Below, piece by piece: positions 52,490 through 61,133 of a stretch of 64,000 nucleotides of DNA. Both the position numbers and the translations under genes were made by a program. This DNA comes from Qipengyuania_B sp965214525 (GTDB lineage: Bacteria; Pseudomonadota; Alphaproteobacteria; Sphingomonadales; Sphingomonadaceae). How positions within the stretch are numbered: position 1 is the stretch's first letter; every line of letters begins with the position of its first letter. The notes beneath the pieces are model-generated. The model made no database searches and was not told where the DNA came from. It saw only the letters and a program-made list of their open reading frames with translations. Location of the stretch: the NCBI GenBank assembly GCA_965214525.1, contig OZ243959.1, forward strand, positions 1,178,001 to 1,242,000, given 5' to 3'.

Positions 52490-52775
52490 CAAGACAGTTC
52501 CGATTGCGGGGACCGTTCGTTTGCCAAACCCTGCCAAAGGACCAGCTTCGGATACAGCCGGCCGCTCATAACGGTCGAACGGCATCAACGCTATAGCGCA
52601 CGATGCATTGACGCGGGAGCGTTTGGACAAAGCGGCACGCGCAACTCTTCGTCGGGCGTGTTTACCTGCGGATAGGGTTAGCAAAAACGCAAGGTTTAAA
52701 CACTATTCACCTTGATCTACCGGGCGGGGGACGACCCCGGCACGAACAGCGATCCAGCTTGGCAGGGATAATGGA

Positions 52776-54296
52776 ATGAGCGCATTTGGACGGAAAAGCG
52801 GACTTGGCTCGATGCAGCCTGGCGCTCGTCCCACATTCGGCGTGGCCAAGGCGATGCGAACCGGCGATGCCGGCGGCGCCCAGTTCCCCGCCCTGCCAGA
52901 CGAAGAGGCCAAGGGCCGCGCGCCCTCTCCGCCATCCGCGGAGCCGCCGTCCGCACTGCCGGGCGATGACGCGATGGCGCGCCTGGCCGAGCGTTCCAAT
53001 GGCCTTTCAAGCGGGAAGTCGGAGATTGGCGGCTTCGAAGCCTCGATCCACAAGATCAAGGAGCAGGTGCTGCCGCGACTGCTCGAACGAGTCGATCCCG
53101 AAGCTGCGGCCACTCTGACCAAAGACGAGCTTTCGGAAGAGTTCCGGCCGATCATCATGGAAGTGCTCGCCGAACTCAAGGTAACGTTGAACCGGCGCGA
53201 GCAGTTCGCACTGGAAAAGGTCTTGGTGGACGAGCTGCTTGGCTTTGGTCCGCTTGAGGAATTGCTGGGCGACCCGGAGATATCCGACATCATGGTCAAC
53301 GGCCCCGAACAGACCTATATCGAGCGCAAGGGCAAATTGCAGCTTGCACCGATCCAGTTTCGCGACGAGCAGCACTTGTTCCAGATCGCGCAGCGCATCG
53401 TCAATCAGGTTGGCCGCCGGGTCGATCAGACGACGCCTTTGGCAGATGCCCGGTTGAAGGACGGCAGCCGCGTCAACGTAATCGTTCCGCCGCTTTCGCT
53501 ACGCGGGACCGCCATCTCCATTCGTAAGTTTTCCGAAAAGCCGATTACCATCGACATGCTCAAGGGCTTCGGCTCGATGAGCGAAAAGATGGCAACCGCG
53601 CTTAAGATCGCCGGCGCATGCCGGATGAACGTTGTAATCTCGGGTGGTACGGGATCCGGCAAGACGACCATGCTCAACGCCCTGTCGAAGATGATCGATC
53701 CGGGCGAGCGGGTGCTTACCATCGAGGACGCCGCCGAATTGCGTTTGCAGCAACCGCACTGGCTGCCTTTGGAAACACGCCCGCCAAATCTGGAAGGGCA
53801 AGGAGCCATCACTATCGGCGATCTGGTGAAGAACGCCCTGCGTATGCGTCCTGACCGCATCATCCTGGGCGAGATTCGCGGTGCGGAGTGTTTCGACTTG
53901 CTGGCCGCCATGAACACCGGTCACGATGGCTCCATGTGCACGCTGCACGCCAACTCCCCGCGCGAATGCCTGGGCCGCATGGAAAACATGATCCTGATGG
54001 GGGACATCAAGATCCCCAAGGAGGCCATCAGCCGGCAGATCGCGGAATCAGTGGATCTGATCGTACAGGTGAAGCGCTTGCGCGATGGTTCGCGGCGTAC
54101 GACCAACATTACCGAAGTCATCGGGATGGAAGGCGATGTCATCGTCACGCAAGAGTTGTTCAAGTTCGAATATCTCGATGAGACTGATGACGGCAAGATC
54201 CTGGGGGAGTACCGGTCGTCCGGTCTGCGCCCTTATACCCTGGAAAAGGCGCGACAATTCGGTTTCGACCAGGCCTTTCTGGAAGCCTGTCTTTGA
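52776..54296 (+). CDS. cpaF: CpaF family type II/IV secretion ATPase
   Basis: ATPase of the GspE/VirB11 superfamily that powers assembly of Flp/Tad pili. The 506-residue protein has a disordered Pro/Ala-rich N-terminus (about 1-70), the conserved LGFGPLEELLGDPEISDIMVNGP block, Walker A SGGTGSGKTTMLNAL at about residue 289, the Asp box TIEDAAELRLQ and Walker B region PDRIILGEIRGAECFDLLAAMNTGHDGSMCTLHANS. No other tad/cpa genes are in this window, so it is an orphan here. A small unrelated membrane gene converges on its 3' end with three bases between stops. Confidence 0.93.
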   Translation: MSAFGRKSGLGSMQPGARPTFGVAKAMRTGDAGGAQFPALPDEEAKGRAPSPPSAEPPSALPGDDAMARLAERSNGLSSGKSEIGGFEASIHKIKEQVLPRLLERVDPEAAATLTKDELSEEFRPIIMEVLAELKVTLNRREQFALEKVLVDELLGFGPLEELLGDPEISDIMVNGPEQTYIERKGKLQLAPIQFRDEQHLFQIAQRIVNQVGRRVDQTTPLADARLKDGSRVNVIVPPLSLRGTAISIRKFSEKPITIDMLKGFGSMSEKMATALKIAGACRMNVVISGGTGSGKTTMLNALSKMIDPGERVLTIEDAAELRLQQPHWLPLETRPPNLEGQGAITIGDLVKNALRMRPDRIILGEIRGAECFDLLAAMNTGHDGSMCTLHANSPRECLGRMENMILMGDIKIPKEAISRQIAESVDLIVQVKRLRDGSRRTTNITEVIGMEGDVIVTQELFKFEYLDETDDGKILGEYRSSGLRPYTLEKARQFGFDQAFLEACL

Positions 54297-54299
54297 AGT

Positions 54300-54536
54300 T
54301 CAAAGCTCGGCGATCAGAACCGGAACGCTGATCGCCAAAAGTCCCCCTCCCACGCTAATGCTGGCGATAAAAAGCGGCAGCCACGGCATCCAGCCAACCG
54401 CATCTATGTGCCGCCGCGCGGTCCGCCGTCGCTCGCGATAGGCCGCGAACAGGGCGAGCAGCAGGAAGGCAACGCCCCAAAGCGCAGCCAGTTGTGCATC
54501 GTTGGCGAACACGAAAGATTGCCGCAGCCAGGCCAT
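54300..54536 (-). CDS. Small two-helix membrane protein, function unknown
   Basis: A 78-residue protein not recognised as a named family: hydrophilic start (MAWLRQSFVFANDAQ), membrane segment at about 16-34, an Arg-rich turn (YRERRRTARRH), then a second segment at about 50-74. It converges with cpaF; their stops are three bases apart. A longer frame to 54629 exists but the ATG at 54536 is the likely start. Placement upstream of the entericidins on the other strand gives no clear clue. Confidence 0.6.
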   Translation of the reverse strand: MAWLRQSFVFANDAQLAALWGVAFLLLALFAAYRERRRTARRHIDAVGWMPWLPLFIASISVGGGLLAISVPVLIAEL

Positions 54537-54662
54537 CCCGGTATCGCTACAATTACGAGGGCGCGCGTGCAACGCGGCGTCGGCGCGGGTTCGATGGAAC
54601 CCCCGGCCAGCCAACCCGTTATAGGTCAATCGGCTTGAAAACCCCTATATAAGGATAACAAC

Positions 54663-54791
54663 ATGGCTCGTAAGATCATTATCGCCGCTGGCGTCGCTTC
54701 ACTGGCGCTTACCGCTGCTGCCTGCAATACCGTTCGCGGTGCGGGTCAAGATCTTGAATCGGCCGCTAATACGGTCGACGAAGAGATTTAA
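54663..54791 (+). CDS. Entericidin A/B-family lipoprotein (first copy)
   Basis: A 42-residue lipoprotein precursor: signal peptide MARKIIIAAGVASLALTAAA with a lipobox ending at Cys21, then CNTVRGAGQDLESAANTVDE, the entericidin pattern (C-N-T-x-x-G-x-G-x-D). Entericidins are small outer-membrane lipoproteins proposed as a toxin/antidote pair affecting lysis and stationary-phase survival. A ribosome site AAGGATAA precedes the ATG at 54663. The gene is followed 15 bases later by a paralogous copy. It is below usual gene-length cut-offs. Confidence 0.88.
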   Translation: MARKIIIAAGVASLALTAAACNTVRGAGQDLESAANTVDEEI

Positions 54792-54806
54792 GAAAGGAAC
54801 AGGCTC

Positions 54807-54935
54807 ATGGTTCGCAAGGTTATTATCGCTGCGGGTGTCGCGGCGCTTGGTTTGTCTGCAAGCGCTTGCAACACGATTGACGGTATCGGCGAAGATGTCG
54901 AATCCGTTGGCGAGGAGATCGACGGCGACGATTGA
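54807..54935 (+). CDS. Entericidin A/B-family lipoprotein (second copy)
   Basis: A second 42-residue precursor, MVRKVIIAAGVAALGLSASA then Cys21 in CNTIDGIGEDVESVGEEIDG, with a more acidic mature part than the first copy. The tandem arrangement matches the entericidin A/B organisation of enterobacteria, in which the two peptides are antagonistic; which copy would be which cannot be told here. A terminator hairpin follows 18 bases after its stop. Confidence 0.88.
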   Translation: MVRKVIIAAGVAALGLSASACNTIDGIGEDVESVGEEIDGDD

Positions 54936-54952
54936 AGCCTGCAATTAATGTG

Positions 54953-54978
54953 AACGCCCGCTAGTTTTGGCGGGCGTT
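54953..54978 (+). terminator. Rho-independent terminator after the entericidins
   Basis: AACGCCCGC and GCGGGCGTT form a 9-bp GC-rich stem with an 8-base TAGTTTTG loop, followed by TGCTT. It terminates the entericidin transcript and includes the stop codon (54961-54963) of the convergent DUF938 gene, so the two transcripts share it. Confidence 0.85.
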
Positions 54979-55575
54979 TGCTTGTGTGCGGTAGACGAGG
55001 GTCAGATTGTTCGCCGGCATCTCGTATCGTGCCGTTCGCTTGAAACCCTGAGTTCGGCCCAGCGCGTCCAGTTGTGCAAGCTGCCTCAACCCCCAGCGCG
55101 GGTCGCGGCTGCGCAACGAAGCATCGAAGGCCTCGTTCGATAGGGCGAGCGTGGTGTCCGCTTCCCGAAACGGTCCGTATATCAGTAGCGGAGCATCTGA
55201 CGGCAGGATGCGCGCCGCGCCTGCGAACAGACCCTGCACGGCGCCCCACGGGCTTATATGAGTCATATTGATACAGACGAGGGCATCGGCTTGATCGATC
55301 GGCCAGTCAGTTCCGCCAGCATCTAGACGAAGGGCGGGAAGCAGGTTTCTCGGCGAGCCGCCCGCCTCCCGCCAGGCGTCGGCGGAACTCAGCGCTTCCT
55401 CATCTGTATCGCTAGGTTGCCATTGCAAATTGGGAAAGTCGCTCGCGAACCGCAAAGCATGTTCGCCCGTGCCGCTGGCGATCTCCAGCACCAACCCGGC
55501 TTCGGGCAGTTCCCCTCGCAGCACCTTGGCGATAGCGTTACCGTTGCGTGCCGTCGCGGGGGCATGCCGCTTCAT
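54961..55575 (-). CDS. DUF938-family SAM-dependent methyltransferase-like protein
   Basis: A 204-residue Rossmann-type methyltransferase-like protein of the DUF938 family: KRHAPATARNGNAIAKVLRGELPEAGLVLEIASGTGEHALRFA is the SAM motif I region, and VCINMTHISPWGAVQGLF and GPFREADTTL are conserved later blocks. The substrate is unknown. The ATG at 55575 gives the usual family length; a TTG at 55638 would add 21 residues. It follows the NAD(P)-binding gene on the same strand and ends inside a bidirectional terminator. Confidence 0.85.
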   Translation of the reverse strand: MKRHAPATARNGNAIAKVLRGELPEAGLVLEIASGTGEHALRFASDFPNLQWQPSDTDEEALSSADAWREAGGSPRNLLPALRLDAGGTDWPIDQADALVCINMTHISPWGAVQGLFAGAARILPSDAPLLIYGPFREADTTLALSNEAFDASLRSRDPRWGLRQLAQLDALGRTQGFKRTARYEMPANNLTLVYRTQANARQN

Positions 55576-55650
55576 AACCAGCCGCCCGAGTACGCCGCGC
55601 TCGTTGTCGAAAGGGGAGAAGATCGCTTCGCTCCGCAATAATTACCCCGC

Positions 55651-56346
55651 CTAAACATCCCGCAACGGCGGAAGCGCGCGCGCAGCGCGGCGGATCATGT
55701 CGTTATCGTGCAGGTAGCGGCCGATGGTCGTTTTCTTGCTGAGATAAAGCGAGGCTCGCGCGACCTCTTTCGCGGAAATGGAACGATAGGGCCGGAAGCG
55801 GCCATGCAACATCAGGTCCGTCAAAGGACTGGCTATGATTGCTGCCCGTTCGGCCAGCCTCCTGTCCGCGCCTCTCTCGCCGCGCAACAGGCCGGGCCGC
55901 AAGATATCGATCCGCTGAAAGTCCAGCTTCGCCAGATCGCGCTCCACCTCCGCTTTGACGCGCAGGTAAAACGCCTTGCTGGATAAGGCCGCGCCCGCCG
56001 CGCTTACCAGCACCATGCGCGTGACCCCGTGCGCCAAGGCTGCATGAGCGGTCGCGAGAACCAGATCGCGATCGATCGCCCGAAACGCAGCTTCGTCCTG
56101 TCCTGCTTTGCGCCAGGTCGTGCCGAGCGCGCAGATCATCGCATCGGGGCGCACAGCCTCGATCACCTCCCCCCATTTGCCGGGTTCGGCGACAAACATC
56201 TCCATACGGACGTTGCGCGGCAGCGGTGCCTCGTGCCGTGCGATGGCGGTCAGAGCGACATCGGCGCGGCCAACGACGCTGGCCATGACCATGCGCCCTA
56301 CAAGACCCGTCGCGCCGACAAGGGCAATGCGGGTGCGATCAGACAT
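55651..56346 (-). CDS. NAD(P)H-binding Rossmann-fold protein (nucleoside-diphosphate-sugar epimerase-like)
   Basis: A 231-residue protein with the N-terminal nucleotide-binding motif ALVGATGLVGRMVM and MVLVSAAGA, typical of short NAD(P)H-binding epimerase/atypical SDR proteins. LRPGLLRGER follows. The role is unknown; some relatives act in quinone or lipid metabolism. It overlaps the dgt gene by eight bases on the same strand and precedes DUF938, so three genes may form one operon. Confidence 0.83.
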   Translation of the reverse strand: MSDRTRIALVGATGLVGRMVMASVVGRADVALTAIARHEAPLPRNVRMEMFVAEPGKWGEVIEAVRPDAMICALGTTWRKAGQDEAAFRAIDRDLVLATAHAALAHGVTRMVLVSAAGAALSSKAFYLRVKAEVERDLAKLDFQRIDILRPGLLRGERGADRRLAERAAIIASPLTDLMLHGRFRPYRSISAKEVARASLYLSKKTTIGRYLHDNDMIRRAARALPPLRDV

Positions 56347-57499
56347 TGCTCAAACCTATTGGCCGTTCTCTGTAAATCTCGGCATAGCGATCAATGGCGA
56401 ACCGGTCGGTCATCCCGGCGATGAAGTCGGCGATGTGCCGGCTGCGTTGCGGCTCGGCAGACGGAAGGCTCGCGGTCCATTCGGGCGACATCAGCGAATG
56501 GTCTTGGCTATAGGCGGCAAAAAGCCGTGCCACGACATGCCGCGCTTTGTCGGCGGTCTCCCGCTGTTCGGGGTGATGGTAGAGTTTTTCGTACATCATC
56601 CGCTTGAGTGCCCGTTCATTAGCCTTCATGGCATCGGAGAACCCGCCGATCATCCGGCCGGCCTGTCTTATGTCATCGGCCGAACCGAACCCGCGTGCCT
56701 GTTCGCGCGAATGCTCGATGACGTCATTCACCATCACTCCGATCTGCGAGCGTATGAGTTCGCGCAATTGCAAATGCCGCGGAGCCGACGGGTATCGGCG
56801 TTCGACCGCACGAAACTGCTCGGCGGTGAGGTCAATTGCCAGCAGGGCGTCAAGCGGCAAAAGCCCCGCGCGCAATCCATCGTCGATGTCGTGATTATCA
56901 TAGGCGATATCATCGGCTATCGCCGCGATCTGTGCTTCCAACGAAGGATAGGTGGCGAGATCGAGATGATAATCGGCATCGCGTTCCGCCAGCGCCCAAT
57001 GCGGCTGCGATACCGGCCCGTTATGCTTGGCGAGGCCTTCCAGAGTCTCCCAGCTGAGGTTCAACCCCGGGTGTTCGATATAGGGGCTCTCCAACCGCAT
57101 TACGGTGCGCAAACCTTGCGCGTTGTGATCGAACCCGCCGAATCGCTCCATCACACCGCGCAGGGCCTGCTCGCCTGCATGGCCGAATGGCGGGTGACCG
57201 ATGTCGTGGCCAAGGCACAGCGCTTCGGTCAGATCCTCGTCGAGCCCGAGGGCGCGGGCCATTACCCGTCCGATCTGGCTGACTTCCAGGCTATGGGTCA
57301 GCCGGGTACGGTAATGGTCGCCATCCGGGGCGATGAAGACCTGCGTCTTGCTGCGTAGCCGGCGAAAGGCAATCGAATGGATGATGCGATCGCGATCACG
57401 CTGAAACGCAGTCCGCGGACCACGCAGACCGTCGCGTGTTTCGGCGAATTCGCGCCCGCGTGATTGGGCCGGGTCGGAAGCGAAGGGAGCGCGGTGCAT
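56339..57499 (-). CDS. dgt: Deoxyguanosinetriphosphate triphosphohydrolase-like HD protein
   Basis: A 386-residue HD-domain dNTPase: FQRDRDRIIHSIAFRRLRSKTQV and HYRTRLTHSLEVSQIGRVMARAL begin the domain, and CLGHDIGHPPFGHAGEQAL contains the HD doublet that binds the metal. ADDIAYDNHDIDDGL is another conserved block. It removes triphosphate from dNTPs, possibly as a nucleotide-pool regulator. The C-terminal part matches dgt-type proteins. It starts 152 bases from the terminator-flanked subtilase region. Confidence 0.93.
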   Translation of the reverse strand: MHRAPFASDPAQSRGREFAETRDGLRGPRTAFQRDRDRIIHSIAFRRLRSKTQVFIAPDGDHYRTRLTHSLEVSQIGRVMARALGLDEDLTEALCLGHDIGHPPFGHAGEQALRGVMERFGGFDHNAQGLRTVMRLESPYIEHPGLNLSWETLEGLAKHNGPVSQPHWALAERDADYHLDLATYPSLEAQIAAIADDIAYDNHDIDDGLRAGLLPLDALLAIDLTAEQFRAVERRYPSAPRHLQLRELIRSQIGVMVNDVIEHSREQARGFGSADDIRQAGRMIGGFSDAMKANERALKRMMYEKLYHHPEQRETADKARHVVARLFAAYSQDHSLMSPEWTASLPSAEPQRSRHIADFIAGMTDRFAIDRYAEIYRERPIGLSNV

Positions 57500-57587
57500 G
57501 GCGACCTTCGCTTAAGCTCCGCGGCATCCCTTCACAACGTGAACAAAGAGGCAACCCGTGGCGCATCCCAACCATCTGACATAGGGA

Positions 57588-57620
57588 AAGGGCCGTTCGT
57601 CCAACCGGCGAACGACCCTT
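57588..57620 (-). terminator. Terminator hairpin downstream of the subtilase gene
   Basis: On the minus strand AAGGGTCGTTCGCCGG pairs with the GACGAACGGCCCTT arm around a small loop, followed by TCCC. The structure lies 32 bases beyond the subtilase stop and can terminate that transcript; it is also symmetric enough to work on the other strand. Confidence 0.65.
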
Positions 57621-57651
57621 GCTCATGCTCGTTCAGGCGTTGCGCATCGAC

Positions 57652-58767
57652 CTATTGCAGCTTGCCGATACGGTCCGCCATCCCATCGGGATCGCCAATG
57701 ACGGTGCCATCCGAAGCAACGTTACCTGCAAGCAGAATTCCGGCCAGATGCGGCGCGGCCATCGACGTGCCACTCAGCGTTGCATACCCGCCGCCCTTGT
57801 ATGTCGAGTAGATGGAAACGCCCGGTTCGGCCCAATCGATGGGCGGGTTGCCGTAGTTGGAAAAGCTTGCCCAGGTGTCACCTTTGGCAAAGGCGGAGAC
57901 AGTATAAACATTCGTCCCGTTCGCGCGGGCGGGCGAGTGGTTGTTGGCATTATCGGTTTCGTTACCGGCCGCCAACGTGAACGCCGCGCCCGAGTTCGCC
58001 GCGGCGCGCACAACCGCATCATCCAACGCTTGGCTGATCCCGCCGCCCAACGACATGTTGGCGACATCATTGGCATTCGCGGTCGCGCCGACATAGTCCA
58101 CTCCGGCGATAACGCCGCTATTGGAACCCGAACCGGAACGGGTCAGCACCTTTACCGCCACGACCTGGGCGCCGGCGGCCACGCCGACGACGCCGGTCGC
58201 ATTGTTCTTCGCTGCGATGGTTCCCGCCACATGGGTCCCGTGGCCATTACCGTCATCCGCATTACGTTCGGTGGTGAAGGTGCGGGAAAGGCTGGTATTG
58301 ACGTTCAAATCAGGGTGATCGAGATCAATGCCGCTGTCGATCACGAAAGCGCGGCCCGATCCGGTGTAGTTCACGCTGCCGACCCGCGCTATTCCCCAGG
58401 GAGTGACCTGGTTCGACGTGGTTCCGCCGCCGGGCTTGCCCTTCTTGCTTTGCACGATCCGCATGACCTGATCCTGCTCGCAATAGGCGATGTTCGGGTT
58501 CCTGGCCTTCATCCGTGCTACCGCCTGTGGAGCGGCGTTGATGGCGAACCCTCGGATCGAGTTTTGGTACACGTGCTTCAGTTGGCCATTGCCCTGGGCA
58601 GCGGCATTGGCCTTGTCCCTTACCTGCCCCTTTGCCACCGCTTTGGCGTTGAACACGCAGATATAGGAGTTCTCTATCTTCTGCGCGCTAGCAGATGTCG
58701 CCAAAGCTGTTGTAGCCACGGCGATCGCGGTCGCAACGATGGTCCCGCCAAACAAACCTGTTTTCAT
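57652..58767 (-). CDS. Secreted S8 family serine protease (subtilase)
   Basis: A 371-residue secreted protease. Signal peptide (MKTGLFGGTIVATAIAVATT...ASA), inhibitor I9-like propeptide region (about 30-105: YICVFNAKAV... and VARMKARNPNIAYCEQDQ), then the catalytic domain with Asp144 (AFVIDSGIDLDHPDL), His176 (GNGHGTHVAGTIAAKN) and Ser335 (LSGTSMAAPHLAG), plus the oxyanion Asn in AAGNETDN. All active-site residues are intact. The ribosome site GGAAGGAAG supports ATG 58767. Natural substrates are unknown. Confidence 0.94.
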   Translation of the reverse strand: MKTGLFGGTIVATAIAVATTALATSASAQKIENSYICVFNAKAVAKGQVRDKANAAAQGNGQLKHVYQNSIRGFAINAAPQAVARMKARNPNIAYCEQDQVMRIVQSKKGKPGGGTTSNQVTPWGIARVGSVNYTGSGRAFVIDSGIDLDHPDLNVNTSLSRTFTTERNADDGNGHGTHVAGTIAAKNNATGVVGVAAGAQVVAVKVLTRSGSGSNSGVIAGVDYVGATANANDVANMSLGGGISQALDDAVVRAAANSGAAFTLAAGNETDNANNHSPARANGTNVYTVSAFAKGDTWASFSNYGNPPIDWAEPGVSIYSTYKGGGYATLSGTSMAAPHLAGILLAGNVASDGTVIGDPDGMADRIGKLQ

Positions 58768-58920
58768 GAAACGCTTCCTTCCCCGGGGGCGAGGGTGCCC
58801 GCCGCGAAAAGTGCCTCAACTTACAAGATAAGCAATAGGAATTTGCTCTCCTTGGCTAGATAGACCCCGTTCGGCGCGATCTTGATGATCGCATTGCCGA
58901 GGCTAACTGAGCTTTCCCTA

Positions 58921-59931
58921 TTATTCCATTGCCGCAATCCAGCGATCGACAAGCGCGACCCCCTGCTCGTCAACCGTCTGCTTGCCCAATTCCGGCATCG
59001 CAATGCCCGGTTCGGTGCTGCGCATGCGGTAGCTGAGAATACTTTCGCCCGGCTTGCCAGGCACGATGTCGAATTCATGGCCGCCCGATCCGCGTCCGGC
59101 GGCAACCGGACGTTTCCAAACGCCCAACGCTTGCGGTTCGTCCTGCTCCCACCGCAGATCCAGCCCGCTATTGGATGCGGTGGCATTGGGGCGATGGCAA
59201 TGCGCGCAATTGACATCGAGATACGCGCGGGCGGCCTGCGCCCGGTCGGAAGCCAGCGCATTGTCAATCTTTGGCATGATGTCAGAGCCATTGGGGACAG
59301 CGTCCAGCATGTTCGCGCGTTGCAGCATCGCGAGCCACTCGTGCGACAGATTGCGGGCTTTGGGCCCAATCGGAACCACCGCGCCTTGCAAGCCGTGGCA
59401 TTCCTTGCACTGGTTCTTGTTCGGGACACGGTAGCTGATTGCCTGCCCTTGCGGGGTCGTTACCGGAACGCGCGCGCCGGCAAGCGCGAGTTTCGCCTCG
59501 GTCTGCGCGGTATTCCAGACATAGGGCAGAGCGAGCCAGCCATCCGTCCGGTGCAGCAACACCCGCGTTTCAATAAGGCGGCGATCCTGCCCTGTTCCAA
59601 AAGCGAAGGTCTTGATGAGCGCCGTGCCGACAGGAAAGTCGAGCAGGTTCGCGCCGTCTGCCTGTGCCCGGTTGCCTTGCGGGATATAGACAAACCTCAG
59701 TTTGTCCGCTCCGTCCGAAAAGAGCGGCATATTGAGGCGGTAGGGGATGACCCCCGCGGCAGGAACCTGAGCCGGGCCGTCGGTGAAAAAACCGAACTCC
59801 GTCAGCGTGCGGGGCGTTGCGTCCGCCATGATTATCGCATCGTTCACCCCCATGGGTGCCGCCGCGCGCGTACCTATTGCCGCACCAAATGCAGCGAGCG
59901 CCGCCGCCAGCAACAGGGCAGAACGTTTCAT
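58921..59931 (-). CDS. Diheme c-type cytochrome of the SO_2930/HNE_0200 type
   Basis: A 336-residue exported protein with a signal peptide (MKRSALLLAAALAAFGAAIG) and two heme-binding motifs, NKNQCKECHG and DVNCAHCHRP, giving a diheme cytochrome. FGFFTDGPAQVPAAGVIPYRLNMPLFSDGADKLRFVYIP and the PGESILSYRMRSTEPGIAMPELG end match the family whose members are found beside beta-helix proteins. It is thought to move electrons outside the inner membrane, but no substrate is known. Its ATG overlaps the beta-helix stop (ATGA), so the two are translationally coupled, with the beta-helix gene upstream. Confidence 0.87.
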   Translation of the reverse strand: MKRSALLLAAALAAFGAAIGTRAAAPMGVNDAIIMADATPRTLTEFGFFTDGPAQVPAAGVIPYRLNMPLFSDGADKLRFVYIPQGNRAQADGANLLDFPVGTALIKTFAFGTGQDRRLIETRVLLHRTDGWLALPYVWNTAQTEAKLALAGARVPVTTPQGQAISYRVPNKNQCKECHGLQGAVVPIGPKARNLSHEWLAMLQRANMLDAVPNGSDIMPKIDNALASDRAQAARAYLDVNCAHCHRPNATASNSGLDLRWEQDEPQALGVWKRPVAAGRGSGGHEFDIVPGKPGESILSYRMRSTEPGIAMPELGKQTVDEQGVALVDRWIAAME

Positions 59932-61133
59932 GGGCTAAGGCGCGCCAGAAGTGCGGCGGGCGCGCCGACCTGCGTGTCATCCACCGTCTCGCCCGAAGGT
60001 TCGGGTACGGAAAGGGGGCCGGGTCGCGCCTCGGTCATTGGCTGACCAGGGCGGGTGAGCCCCAAGGTCCAGCCCAGCACCCGGCTTGCCACGCGCAGCC
60101 CGCTGCCCCCTTCCGCATTACCGTCCCACATTACCGGCGGTAATGCGCCGCCGAACGCGGACAGCAATTGTTCCGCACCATCAATTTGCGGCTCGTAACC
60201 GTTGCGGCCAAAGATGTTCTCTCCCACCACCACATCGCGGGCGTGAGGGTTGTAGCGATCATCCGCGAAGGGTTGCGTATAGGCCAGCACCATCACACCG
60301 GATGTCGGGTTGCCGTCAATCACATTGCCTTCGACCAGCACATCCTCGTTCGCCATGACCATGATGCCGGTGCCACGCCGAACATTGGCGACGATGTTGC
60401 CGGGCGGCGCGAAATTGGGCGTGTCGTTGGCGACCACCAGGTTGCGGCGCACGATCACGTTACCGCCTCCCATTACCGGCAAGTCGGGCAGGTCGAACAC
60501 CAGGATGCCGCCGGTGTTTCGAGTCGTCAGGTTGTTCTCGACCAGCGCGTTGCGGCTGTTCTCGATCTCGATGCCGGCAACGTTTGCCTCAGCGATAGAA
60601 TTTCTAACCGTGATGCGGTTCGACTGGCCGACATATACGCCGGCATCCGACGCGCCGCTAACCTTGACGCCATCGATCAGCACGCCGGTGCTTTCCACCG
60701 GGTAGATACCATAAGCGCCATTGCCTGCATTAGGGCCGTTGGTCCAAGTCACGCGCACGCGGTAGTAGATGATATTGTCCGCGCCCTTGGACTTCACACC
60801 GTCACCCTTGGGGTTTTCAAGCGCAAAGTCGCGTACCGTCACGTCATCCGACGTGATGAGAAAGCCTTCGCCCGCGCCTTGCTGCGCGGTGAAATCCAGC
60901 ACCGTTCCGTCCATCCCCGCGCCGCGCACGGTCACGTTGTCGACATCGAGGCTGAGGCCGTCGGTCAACAGGAAGCGTCCCGCCTCAAGCTCAATCGTAT
61001 CGCCCGGTTCGGCAAGGATCAGCGCCTCCTGCAGCCGGTCCTGCGAGCCTTCGCCTGGCGCAACCGTCACCGTCTTGGCAGCAATCGGCGTCGCCGAAGC
61101 GAGCAATGCGGCAGCAATGGTCAGGCGGATCAT
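59928..61133 (-). CDS. Secreted right-handed beta-helix protein, partner of the diheme cytochrome
   Basis: A 401-residue exported protein (signal MIRLTIAAALLASATPIAA) with tandem beta-helix-type repeats: VTVRGAGMDGTVLDFTAQ, VTVRDFALENPKGDGVKSKGADNII, IEIENSRNALVENNLTTRN, and IMVMANEDVLVEGNVIDGN, with the conserved FDLPDLPVMGGGNVIVRRNLV. This fits the TIGR03805-type beta-helix family that pairs with TIGR03806-type diheme cytochromes. A sugar-related or surface scaffold role is possible, but no catalytic set is obvious. The coupled order beta-helix then cytochrome is as expected for the pair. Confidence 0.87.
   Translation of the reverse strand: MIRLTIAAALLASATPIAAKTVTVAPGEGSQDRLQEALILAEPGDTIELEAGRFLLTDGLSLDVDNVTVRGAGMDGTVLDFTAQQGAGEGFLITSDDVTVRDFALENPKGDGVKSKGADNIIYYRVRVTWTNGPNAGNGAYGIYPVESTGVLIDGVKVSGASDAGVYVGQSNRITVRNSIAEANVAGIEIENSRNALVENNLTTRNTGGILVFDLPDLPVMGGGNVIVRRNLVVANDTPNFAPPGNIVANVRRGTGIMVMANEDVLVEGNVIDGNPTSGVMVLAYTQPFADDRYNPHARDVVVGENIFGRNGYEPQIDGAEQLLSAFGGALPPVMWDGNAEGGSGLRVASRVLGWTLGLTRPGQPMTEARPGPLSVPEPSGETVDDTQVGAPAALLARLSP

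Noticed and set aside
57619..58863. 414-codon plus-strand frame across the subtilase
   Set aside because: The minus strand encodes the complete protease with catalytic triad.
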